Part shown: in pieces, positions 10,921 to 21,700 of the stretch
Position numbering within the stretch: position 1 is the stretch's first letter
Layout of the letters: every line of letters begins with the position of its first letter
NCBI GenBank assembly: GCA_000827265.1
Contig: KN834749.1
Location: 3,124,593 to 3,188,592 of the forward strand
Length of the DNA: 64,000 nucleotides
Direction of reading: 5' to 3'
Origin: Collybiopsis luxurians FD-317 M1
Lineage: Eukaryota > Basidiomycota > Agaricomycetes > Agaricales > Omphalotaceae
Program-made: the position numbers and the translations under genes
Notes under the pieces: generated by a model
What the model was told of the DNA's origin: nothing
Database searches by the model: none
The model's input: the letters and a program-made list of their open reading frames with translations, nothing else

Positions 10921-10928
10921 TATAAAGC
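10921..10928 (+). promoter_or_regulatory. TATA-like box of antisense gene 1
   Basis: TATAAAGC lies 55 bases before the ATG at 10976, just inside the 3' LTR of the chromovirus and pointing away from it. It suggests the accessory gene has its own promoter, independent of the LTR that drives gag-pol. Confidence 0.4.
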
Positions 10929-10975
10929 TGGCACTCTGGGTTTTTGAGTCAATTTCTTCTTTTCCTCTTACCACT

Positions 10976-12936
10976 ATGTCATCTTCTCAAGCATTTTCCA
11001 ACCAGCCTATCGCATCATCAAGTGCTTCAGGAGGGTTGCAACCCTGACTGATTATCAAAATTCTGCAGTCCCTTCAATCGGCGTCCATGGTTCCCTTTTC
11101 CAATGCTGTTCCCTCTGCTCCCCCAGCGGCCAAGAAGATGCAATGTGTGGCCTTTGAGTGCAGTACACGTCTCAGCTATCCCTCGATTTTTATTATGGAT
11201 CGCGTTCCCTCTATCCTTCCTACCGGTCTCCAGCCCATCTACGAAGATGCTTATCTCGCCAATTCAAGTCCTGAGGTCTTGGATAGGGTAGCTGCTGATG
11301 AGTGGAAGGACATTTTCGGACATTACCCATCTTGCAAATACTGCGCATTGCATAACCTTCAATCCACTTGCTCCCTTCACCCTAATTCCTTGTCCTGTGC
11401 CACTTGCAAAGTGAACTATCCTTCTAGCAAGAAGTTCTGTTCCTTCAAGAGTGTCTTTCAACTCCTCCAATTCCATATCCTTGCCAAACTCCCCCTCATT
11501 GTTGCATATTGTTTCATCTCAAGTCAGGGATTATTTACTATTCGGGACAAGGAATGGACTGCTTTAATGATGGGGTTACAAAATGTTCCTTACTATGGTA
11601 GTCATCCCGAGGAGTTAGGATTATCGTCGGATAGACCGAAGGTTCTGGAAGGCAAAAGGAAAGCAGGTAAGTCTGGTGTATCTGTGATAGGATAAGTGCT
11701 CATCATCATTCTAGTCATCTCTTTGACCGCCTTTTGCAAGAGTCAGCTCCTTCAGCAAGAGAGGGAGCTTCTAGGGGAGCCGAGTTGTGAGCAAGTCATT
11801 CTGGCTCCGTCTCGCAAAGGAAAGGAGGTTGTTCATGACCCTGTAGATATTGATGTCGAGATGGAGGCTCCCGACGCTGTGGAATCCATGGAATTGGACT
11901 ACCCAGAGGAGGTCCCTTCCACCTCTGCTCTTGTTCCTGCAGCGCCTGCTCTCGCTTCGATGAAGCCTGCAGTCATTTGGAAAGTCAACGATAGGCAATC
12001 TTATCGTGAGGTTTCCGGTTTGAAAACTTGGTTTTTTGAACCTCTCATCAAACCGGTTCCTTCTGACGGTACTATCCCATCTTGAGATGACAGTAAGTTT
12101 TTCTTTTTGAGCATTGTTTTTTACTTGTACAGTCATCTTAACTAACTCCATTTCTAGTGATTCGCGCTGTGATCAAATGCATCATTACATGAGTTGCTGA
12201 GCTGTTGTCCAGTTGCGGTAAGGTAATGATGGAGCAAGATCTCTGGGCTTTGGCGGATGGATTGGTTCAAGGTGTTTTTAATGATCTCGAGGAGCAAATG
12301 GTGAGTAACTCCTTCATTTCCAGCCTTTCGTTGTATCACTAATTGTTTCTACATCCCCTTCATAGAAACATCCCTCTTCCAAACCTCCCACCCCTTTCTC
12401 AAATTCTGGGTTAACCCAGTTCATCGAGTCTCTCTCGATGATCAATTTGTCCTCTGCCAATATTGTTGATGCTCAGCAAGATGAGCTCCTCTGAGCCTAT
12501 CAGGAGTATCAAGCTTTGTCGCAGAAGTCAGATTGTTTGGAGACCAAGAATCTCCATTTGCAGGAACAGGTGTCTTCATGGGACGGTCAGTTGGAGGAGA
12601 AGGATGAGGAGCTAACTCATCTGAAATCCTTTGTGAGGCATTTCAAGGGCGACGTTCTGTCATCAGTGAGTTTCTTCCTCCTTGTTTGACTGACTTAGGA
12701 TTTAATGGAATTTTTCATAGGAGATTCAGCAATTGAGAGAGGTGTTGGAGGGGCAAAAGAGCGAGATCAAGAGTTTGAAGGTGAAGTTGGCTGCGAGTGA
12801 GGAGGCCCTCTGAGTTGCCGCAGAGGAGTCACAGTCGTGGGATGCAGAACTTTCCCAGCTCCGACAGCTTTTTGAGTCAGTTTGGGGACAGTTCGCAGCT
12901 GCTTCACCCTCAAAACCTTCGTCTAGTAGTTCCTAG
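10976..12936 (+). pseudogene. Chromovirus antisense accessory gene 1 (Cys-rich and coiled-coil, five TGA stops)
   Basis: A five-exon model fits in phase: 10976-11666, 11715-12092, 12158-12300, 12366-12665 and 12721-12936, with GTAAGT/GTGAGT donors and CTAG or ATAG acceptors. It gives about 575 codons. Exon 1 carries a Cys-rich block with spaced CX2C pairs (CKYC, CATC) that may bind zinc. Exon 2 is acidic and Pro rich. Exons 4-5 are heptad-like and rich in Glu, Gln and Leu, predicting a coiled coil. One TGA lies in each exon, in contexts where CGA (Arg) is the simplest ancestor. The gene lies antisense to gag-pol between pol and the 3' LTR. The function is unknown; a Cys-rich DNA- or RNA-binding protein is possible. 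The exon model is inferred from frame and splice consensus only. Confidence 0.6.
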
Positions 12937-13230
12937 GACTTTTCAGCTCGTAGCTTTCCTTGTGCCTAGATAGATCCCATATCGCGTGAATGGTTTCTTA
13001 TCTCATATCTCTTCTCTCTTTAGATAGCTAAATGATTTTATATCTTTCCCAATTAATTCTTTTTTCTTTTTTTTTTTTGGGCCCCTCTCTTGTGTGAATA
13101 AGAAAATTGCCCCAGGTTCGAAATAAGAGATCTCCTGAGAATCGAAGTATTCAAAAACTTTCCATGAGGCGTATGCATGTGGCTGCACATTTTGTTCCTT
13201 ATTAGGTTTGTATTGGGCATCCTTGTCTCA

Positions 13231-13238
13231 ATAAAAGG
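13231..13238 (+). promoter_or_regulatory. TATA-like box of antisense gene 2
   Basis: ATAAAAGG lies 59 bases before the ATG at 13290, a spacing similar to that seen before antisense gene 1. Confidence 0.4.
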
Positions 13239-13289
13239 ACACTTTTTTGAGACTCTTTCCCTATCCTCATTTCAAGATCCTCCCTTGTC

Positions 13290-14233
13290 ATGGCTTCCCC
13301 TTCTCCCTTTGACTCTGCTTCATTCCTAGATCATCTTGCTGATGCTGCTGAGAGTATTTCTCAAGTCATATCTGATCAGGACATCCTTGTGAACCAAGCT
13401 CGTTGTGAGTTTGGGCAACTGCAGAGGGTTGTTAAGGGTCAATCCAATGAGATCCATGAGTTGCATGAACTCTTGAGTCAAACTACGCAGGAATTTGCTG
13501 ATAAGATGCTCGAGTTGTCTGTATGTCTTTTCGACTCGTCGTAGGGTTTCCATGGCTCACTGATCCTTCCTAGCGAGACACCCAGGAAGCCAGATATCTT
13601 CACGAAACTGCTGAAGTGACCATTAAGGAGCAAGATTGGGTTATTAAGGAGTTGCAAGACTCTGTTGTCGAGTCCCACAACCTCCAACTGGCTGCTGAAG
13701 CTTTGGCCCAGGGGTGTGGAGTTGAATTATCTCAATTTCATGGCGTTTACAAGGAGCTTTGTCATCTCTTGAATATTGGAGATCTGCCCTTGGAACCAGT
13801 AACTACTAGCACCGTTGCCCCTATGGATGTATGGGGTGGTCCTTCATCTGAATCCTTTCCTTTCGAGACAAAGAGTGACTCCACTCCCGATTCCCTATCC
13901 AATTTTGTTCCTTCTCTCAATACCACTTCCCTTCCCAGTACTCTCATCGAGACTCGCAATACATCTCCTGTAGTGATCTTTTTGTCTGGTCACCCTAATG
14001 CCTACTTTGTTCGCACTGGGGAGGATCCTTTGACCTATTCATTGGTCGAGAAGAATGAAGATGAATTGGCAGATCCCAGCCTCCATATGGCTCTGTCCTT
14101 GCAGGATATATGGGAGCAGATGGAGATTGAGCGTGTTGAAGATTTATATGCCCGGGAACTGGAGGAAGTATTTGGAATCCCTTTCAATGTTCGAGCCAAA
14201 CATGACAAATTAAGCGAGTCGTCCTTTGACTAG
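13290..14233 (+). CDS. Chromovirus antisense accessory gene 2, intact, two exons
   Basis: Exon 1 is 13290-13520 and exon 2 is 13574-14233. The 53-nt intron starts GTATGT and ends CCTAG; joining is in phase 0 and yields about 296 aa with no internal stop. The N-terminal half is helical with heptad-like Leu and Gln spacing (coiled coil); the C-terminal half is acidic and Ser/Thr/Pro rich, ending ESSFD. No known domain, signal peptide or membrane segment is seen. It lies convergent with pol (pol ends at 14560). All other coding parts of this element are broken, so an open frame over two exons is notable, though it may be chance: the gene is short and would need few CGA codons. The function is unknown. 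It could be a structural or regulatory protein of the element or a captured host gene. Confidence 0.55.
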
Positions 14234-14559
14234 TCCCTCTGTTCCAGCCTTCTGTACCTGTATATCCCAATCTATGCCCACTGTATGCTTTATTTCCCTG
14301 AAATAGAATCATGAATTTGTTATGGTTTTTGATAATAATAAAGAGAAATGTGTCGAGAAATTGGAAACGAAAACTTGAAGTATTGCTTTTACCCCCCCTT
14401 TAAGGTTGAGGTTTCGATTTCGAGAGTTGTTTCTCCCGATTAAATGACAGCTTCGACTGCCTGTCTCAACTCCCTTTCCTCCTTGTCTTGCAGGGCAAGG
14501 CTTTCGAGTTTTTTGAGGAGCTCGAGAGGTAACTTTCATTTTCTCGGGTGTGCTTTCTC

Positions 14560-17500
14560 CTACTCGTGAATCAAATCAATACTTCCTACCATACCTTTCC
14601 AGGGAATCCAGGACTCCTCATCATACCCTTTCCATTTGATTAAATACTGGGTTCCTCTGTCTGTTTCTCCTGTTGGATGACTGTCTTTTATTGACTTGAC
14701 TTCATATTCTGGTTCCCCTTTAATGAAGATTGGTGGGGGAGGCAATACGACTCGCTGGAAAGGATCCAGGTGGTGGGGTTTTAGTCTATCAACATGGAAT
14801 ACATTGTGGATTCATTGTAGGTCTCCCGGTAACTTGAGTTGATATGCGTGAGATCCTATTTTATCGAGTATCGTATAGGGTCCTGTCCACTTGTGATCCA
14901 ATTTTTTGGTAGGCCTTCTTGTTCAGATGTTACCCATATCCAACCAGACTTGGTCGCCCTTTTTCCAATCAGGATTTCCGGCATGGTGGCAATTGAACTG
15001 ATTTGCTGCTGCCTTGTTTGCATTGTATATTCATTGTTTTAAATATTTGTGTACTTCTTTTAACTCGGTAGCATACTGGTTTGCTTCCAAGTCATTTACC
15101 TTTGATAGGTTAATCGAAAGTTTTGGATGATATCCTTTATTCGCAAAGAAGGGTGTTAATCCTGTAGTCAAATGGGGAGTGTTGTTGTATATGAATTCTG
15201 CGATAGGTAATAGAGCATCCCAGTTGTCTTGGTCATAAGACATATAGATTCTTAGGTATCCTTTGAGGCTTTGATTAGTCCTCTCTGTCTGTCTGTCTGT
15301 TTGAGGGTGATACGCCATCGAGAGACATGACTCAATACCAAGTGTTTTACACAATTCCTTCCAAAACTGGGAGATGAACAAGCTTCCATGATCCAAGATG
15401 ATATCCACTGGTAGCCCATGTTTCGAGAATACATTTTCAAGGAATAGTCTTGTGAAATCCTTTGCAGTGTCTGTTGTGTGACAGGGAATATAGATGGCTT
15501 GTTTTGTGAGCCGATCTACTACTACTAGGATTGCATCAAATTGTTCCTTTCCTGCTTTCGGGAGTTGAACTATATGGTCCATTGAAATTGAGCTCCAGGG
15601 TCTTTGCCCAATGGGTAGAGGTTTCAGATTCCCATATCGGAGAGTTCTTCTAGCCTTGGATCTTATACAAGTATGGCAGCTTTGTACGTAGTGATGTATG
15701 TCCTTGCTGCTTCCTTTCCAAAAGAACAACTGATTGAGTATCTTTTTTGTTTTCTTCTCGCCCAGATGTCCTCTGAGTGCGTGATCGTGATAGGCAGATA
15801 GTACATCTCATCAAAGGTTTGTGTTGTTAGGGACATATATACGACCTTGTCATTTAAGTAACCCATTTTTGAATACCACATTTTTAATCTTCCCTTCTCG
15901 AATCTGCTTTATGGTGTCTCGCATGAATTCGTCTTGTTCTGCCTTTCGAATCTGTTCTAATAACAAATCCTCATTCAAAAGCAATGCTGCATTGAGTCAT
16001 TCCAGAGGAATCAATATTTGCTCTCTTCCTGCTCTAGCAGAGTCCCTATCAATTCCTTTCTTTGGGTATACATCTGCTCGTCTCATCAAAGCATCTGGTT
16101 TTGCTCCCAAAGTTCTGGGTCTATAGTTGATTTGGAAGTCGAATCCTGATAAGGCCTCTGACCACCTCACTTGTCTCGCTGACAGCTGTTTGGTAGTCGT
16201 AAACCACTGCAGGTTATTGTGATCAGAATAAACTTGGATTTGAAATCTCGAACTGTCACAATAGGCTCTCCAAACTTTAAAACATTCCACAATAGCCAGT
16301 AATTCCTTGTCATAGATATTGTAATTTATTTCAGCTGGTATCATGGACCGAGTATGAAAAGCAATCAGATGTATTTCTCCAGTTTTCAGATCCAGCTGAG
16401 ACAATATTCCTGCTATTGCCCAATCCGACGCATCACATTCCAGAATAATTGGAAGTTCTGGGTCAAAATGTTGTAGCACCGGGGCATGTGTAAAGGCATT
16501 TTTTAATAAATCGAAACACCTTTGACACAACTTGTCCCAATGCCAAATGGCATCCTTTTGCAGTAGTGACATTAGGGCTTTCATTATGCTGCTATAATTG
16601 TCAATAAATCTGCAATAGAAATTTGCAAAACCCAGGAATGATTGCAGTTCTTTTATATTCCGTGGAACCGGCCAAGATGTTATGGCTTTGACTTTGGACT
16701 GATCCATTGACACTCCTTTAGGATTTATTATTACCCCCAAATATTCAACTGTGTCAGTATCGAAACTGCATTTTTCTGGTTTCGTGTATAGGTGGTTGTC
16801 TTGTAGCCTTTGTAATACCTTTCGGACTTGTTCCTCGTGGGTTTTTTTGTCATCCAAATAAATGAGAATGTTGTCCAAGTAAATAACCATGCATACATCC
16901 AGTAAATCATGGAAAATGTCATTCATAAAAAATTGGAAAGCTGAGGGGGCGTTTGTTAACCCAAAAGGCATGACCAACATTTCATAGGATCTGTATCGCA
17001 TACGAAATGCTGTTTTCCACTCGTGGCCTTCTGCTATTCGGACATTGTTATATCCTGCTCTCAAATCAAGTTTCGTAAAATATTTTGCCCTTTGTAGTTG
17101 GTTGACAAGTGGGCCTATAAGGGGTAAGAGATACCTATTCTTTCTTGTGATTCAATTTAAGGCCCGATAGTCAACACAAAGCCTTAGGCTTCCATCCTTC
17201 TTTTTTACGAATAGAACTGGAGCCCCAGCAGGCGAGTTGGAGGCTCTAATAAACCCTTTCCCTAGCATATCATTGATATAATCCTTTAGGGCTTTTAGTT
17301 CCATTTCTGACATGTTATAGAGTTTCCCAAAGGGAGGGTCTGAGTCCCCTTCTGTCTCAATTTTTAAATCGTACAGACAGTGTGGAGGTAAGACCTTTGC
17401 CTCTCTTGGGGAGAACACGTCCAAGAAGTCTCAATACTTCTCAGGAACATGTTTGAGTATCTCTTCTTCATCTTTTTGAGATTCTCCAGTCTCTGCTTCT

Positions 17501-18723
17501 GTTGAAAGTTTTTCTGTAGCTTCCCTGTTTCCTTGAATCGACTCATGAGTTGCAGATTTTTCCGTATTAGTGGTATCATCATTATTCACTTGATTCGAGA
17601 CTGTGGTGATATGCAGGAAATAGGCAGGCATCCTGTCTCATATTATAGCGTCCATTGCAGCTGCACTGATGAGACTTACTGCCTTGCCTGGGAGGTTTGG
17701 ACCCATTCTCCTTTCGACCTTTTCAGGTTTTCCTATCTTCATCCCTCGTTTCATACATTTTCTCCATTGCTGGAGTGCAGAGGTTTTTGAGATATTTAAT
17801 ACCCTTGTCGACAGGCCTTGTGGAATAGAATCCTGATGCAATTTTCTGACTTGTTTATATATCCCCCTCTGTTTCTGCTTGTATGCTGGCAGTTTCGAAC
17901 TTCTTTTGTCACTCCTTTCTGCCCAAGCTTTCAATGCTTCCTCAGAGTAACCATTTCCATTTTCCCCTATATTGTATTTATTTTTCCATTTTTTGAGATC
18001 CTTGTTGTAATCATTAGCCCAATTCATATAAAGCAACCATTCATTGAATTCCAAAACCGACGAGTCTACATCCATATTTTCTTGTTCATTATAGGCTGAT
18101 TCATGTTTTGAGTCAGGGATTGATGTATCCTGCGTCTCGTTAGTATTCAAGTTCCATGTACCAGTGAACAAATCAACTAGTGAAGCTGAAATTTGTTCTC
18201 TTCCTTGGAATGTCAAAGTCAAATCCTTCCAATTTATTTCAGGATTGAATTCTTTGAGCCATGGTAAACCTAACACAATAGGAGCCGTTGGGTGTAGTTG
18301 GGTTATTAGGAATTCGACTGTTTGAATTGAACCGTCGGCAAAGCTGATAGTATCTTTAAAAATTTTTGTTATATCCCCTGCCGAAGTTGGCTGTCCATCA
18401 AATAATTCAAGTGGAATTGGAGTATCTAAATCAGAGATATTTTTTGGGAATTTTTCTGCAAGGTTTTTATTGATAAAAGAATGAGTTGCGCCCGAATCAA
18501 TAAGAGTATTATAGCTTAGATTTTCGGAATTGGAGAAGGGGAAACATGTCGAGACAAGAAATGAGTTGTTAGAGTGAGACGAGAGACAAGCTGGGGATGT
18601 TTTTTCTATTACTGCCCCACGACAGACTGCTTGAGCAGGGTTTTTTGGATTCCAGGCTGCTCTCAGTGTGTCTCTGGAATCCCCTCCGCTTTTCCCAAGT
18701 TGTTTTCTATCTCGACATTCCAA
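14560..18723 (-). pseudogene. pol: Chromovirus pol (protease, RT, RNase H, integrase, chromodomain)
   Basis: One frame runs throughout. The order is aspartic protease (LIDSGATHSFINK, about 18480), RT (from about 17420: [22 protein letters not shown]; active site near 16875), RNase H (ECDASDWAIAGILSQ, about 16430), the integrase zinc region (CHTC, about 15690) and the integrase core (DHIVQLP, then ILDHGS and a Glu in QTERTNQSLK), a GPY/F segment (KWTGPYTILD, about 14890), and a C-terminal chromodomain (14560-14745; YLIKWKGYDEESWIPW). The stops found inside it are TGA, some ten in all. The RT active-site YxDD reads YLDN, losing one catalytic Asp through GAC to AAC at a CpG. The chromodomain places it among chromoviruses, whose integrases target marked heterochromatin. 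It is inactive. Confidence 0.92.
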
Positions 18724-21700
18724 ATCTCGTTGTTAGGCAGGTCCCCTTCTAGAGTAAAGGTTGCAGCCCTCAACTGGTCACTTTGTTGATTGTTTATACT
18801 CGAAGTTCCATTTTTTGGAGGGTCCCAATTCTCCCAATTCTTGCAATCTTTACCAATATGATCTGATCCACCACAATTATAGCAGAGTCCCAGTTTATGA
18901 CGTCAACAGAACTCTTCAACTTGCTCAGGGGTCCTGGCAGCTCAAATTGCCTGTAGGAATTCTTCATCTCCTGGGTTTTTCGAGACTCTGTCATTTCCTC
19001 CCTGATTTTCTAAGCTTTCTCCACTATTTCCATTCTGACTCGAGGCACTCGCAAAGTCTTCAGATTGTCCATATACTGTACCACTAATATTGTCCGAATT
19101 TACATTACTGTCCCAAGCTGCAGCTCCTCTTTGTCGAATGGTCCAATTACCTTGATTCCTACCTTGTTGACCCCCTGCCTGTTGGGGGTTATTACTATTG
19201 GATCCTTGTTGCGGGTTAGAGTTTTGAGGATTCAATGGGGCCATAGGATTATACATCCTGAAACCAGAATTTCCTCCACGAGAATGAGCCGCATTGGTTG
19301 CACAAATTGAATTGTCCAACTCCTGGAATTGCTGTACCCATTGTGGATAATTCTGAGGGGGATGAGTTTGAGCCGCTACTGTCATGTCGAGACTCCTTGC
19401 TACCGCCCCTCAGAGCATTGCTACTAATGCCGTGTCATTGTATCCCATCTTGAACGCATATTCCTGGAATCGAATAATAAATGTCACAAATGATTCATTG
19501 TCCATCTGTTTGATCCAGGCCAGTTTCACCTGTGCATCTCGTGCAGGATCAAATAATCCAAAATACGATGTGAATTCTGCGACAAAATCAATCCAAGTAT
19601 GGAGAGCAGGGATGGGGATCCCAGCCTCTTCCTGTTTCAGCAAATTATTGTAGTGAGTAGCTGCTGCCCCTGTCAGATATGAGACAGCAAAACCAATTTT
19701 ATCTGAGTCATTCTCGTAGATAGTAGGTTTGGCCATGAAAGTGCGATGGACTTGTGAGAGGAAAGGTTCCCATTTCCACCTATCAGAACCATCGAAAGGG
19801 TCAGGTTTTTTGACATCGAGTTTCGCTTCCTTATTTAATCAATCTTTTTGCTGATCGAATTCCAGAATCTGACTTGCGTCTTGTCCTGCAGGACCCGGTT
19901 CTCCTCTCTCACCTCTGGGGCCTCGTACAGCTACCCATCCATTTGCTGGGTGCCAATATGTGTCGTGATTCGAACCCCAATTGTCAGGATCGTCAGGTGG
20001 TCCTCCTGGGCTACCTGGTCCTCTTGGTCCCCCTGGTCCCCCTGGTCCACCACCTCCAGATCCCCCTCTAAAACTGCCATTTCTACTACCTCTTTCTCTT
20101 TCCAAATTTCTGTCACTAATTCCTCCCGTCTGCATGACTCCTCCATATGGGGGTCCTCCTGGAGGTCCTCCTGGAGCTCCTGCTACTCCATACCCTCTGT
20201 AGGTACTGGCACAATTTGAGTAGTCATATGTCGGCTCTGCTACGTAGGGTCTATATTCTCGAGTCCCCAATCTCCAATATTGTTCAGCTGGAACTCTCAC
20301 AGATTCCTGACGCGTCAAGACGATAGGGTGATAATCATTTGTTACTCATCCAGGTGTTCTATGTGGAATTGCAGATATCAAGTCAAAATTTCTGCCAGTC
20401 GGATGGACATATTGCCTAGGAGCAGCTGTAAATACAGGTGGAGTGAATCCTGCGGCCTGCGGAATGGTTTCCACAACTACTGGTGGTGGGACATGCACTG
20501 TTTGTTGAACTGCAGGCTGTTGAGGGGGGACTTCTGTGATTCTCGGTGGTTCAGAAGTCTGGCGACTCGATTCCCTAGCGAAAGGATTAACCACTTTCCC
20601 TCTACCCTTTACATTTCGTAGGGGAGTGAATTCCTTTTTCTCTAGTGGGGGCATTGGGTGATGAGTCTTGAGAGCTGAAGGGCAAAGCTGGTCTTCAGAA
20701 AATGCGAGATCCCAGTCATCTCAACTTCTCACGAAGTTAAATCCTTCATTCTCAAATTCATTCCTTTCCCCTGAGGGTGGGGCATATGCCATATTCCACC
20801 ATTTTACCTGACCTGGTCCCGACATCTCCCATTGGTTTTGCTGTTCACCAACTCAGGCTGTGTTTCCAGGATCTGAATATTGAGACGAGAAAGGAATTTC
20901 AGGTCCGGTGGTATTTGGGGAATTCACCAAACCCCTTGCATTCCAACCCGGTCCTTCCAACTGATTATTCTCATGGAAAGTTTTGGGTGTTTCTCTTCTA
21001 TGATATGTCGGACCATCAGTCCTGAATCCCAAGTGATTCGGCCATAATGAGCATCCCAAATTGGGCTCTGTCACTGTTTGTTCAGGATATTGACCCACAG
21101 GGTGAGATTCATTAGCAAAATGAGTCATTGATACAGCATACTTGTCTTGGGCAGCCCATCTTTCCAATCGTAGAGCTGCATCGAGAGGAATTTCACCTCC
21201 AATATGTACTTTTGAGCTTCCAGCTTGCAAATGTTCTGCTCTGGGAGAGAAAATCTCCTGCTTGGTTTGGGTTTTGAGACTCGTATGAGGATCCCCTGTG
21301 GTCATAGCAACTTCCGGCTCATCTGTCACTGATTCCATCTGGGCTCTTAGTACCCATGAGCCTCCCACATCTCCATGGATTCTCTCCTTGTACTGCTTCG
21401 CTAGGTGAATATCCTCATCTCGAGGATTTATCACACTCATCAGTGTGTCGCTGGCATTTTGCAATGCCAAATGTCTCGCAGTTCTTTCTGAAAAGAATTC
21501 ATTCTCCTCCTTTCGAGACTTTCCTGAGGAGGGTTTGAGTTCCCAAACCCCGTTGGCTGTTCTCACCTGGTGTTCACCCCTTTCTTTGGGTACTATTAGC
21601 AGCCTGCGGTCTAGTTCAGTGGGTGGAAGTTGCCTCGACTCTTCCAGATCCTCATAACTTGGAGTAGTAGTATTTCCCATAGATCTACAATACTCCTTTG

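Noticed and set aside
19874..20219. Plus-strand Pro/Gly-rich or Ser/Trp-rich ORFs in the chromovirus
   Set aside because: They are antisense shadows of the minus-strand Gly-Pro segment in the gag frame, which continues in frame into the capsid region.
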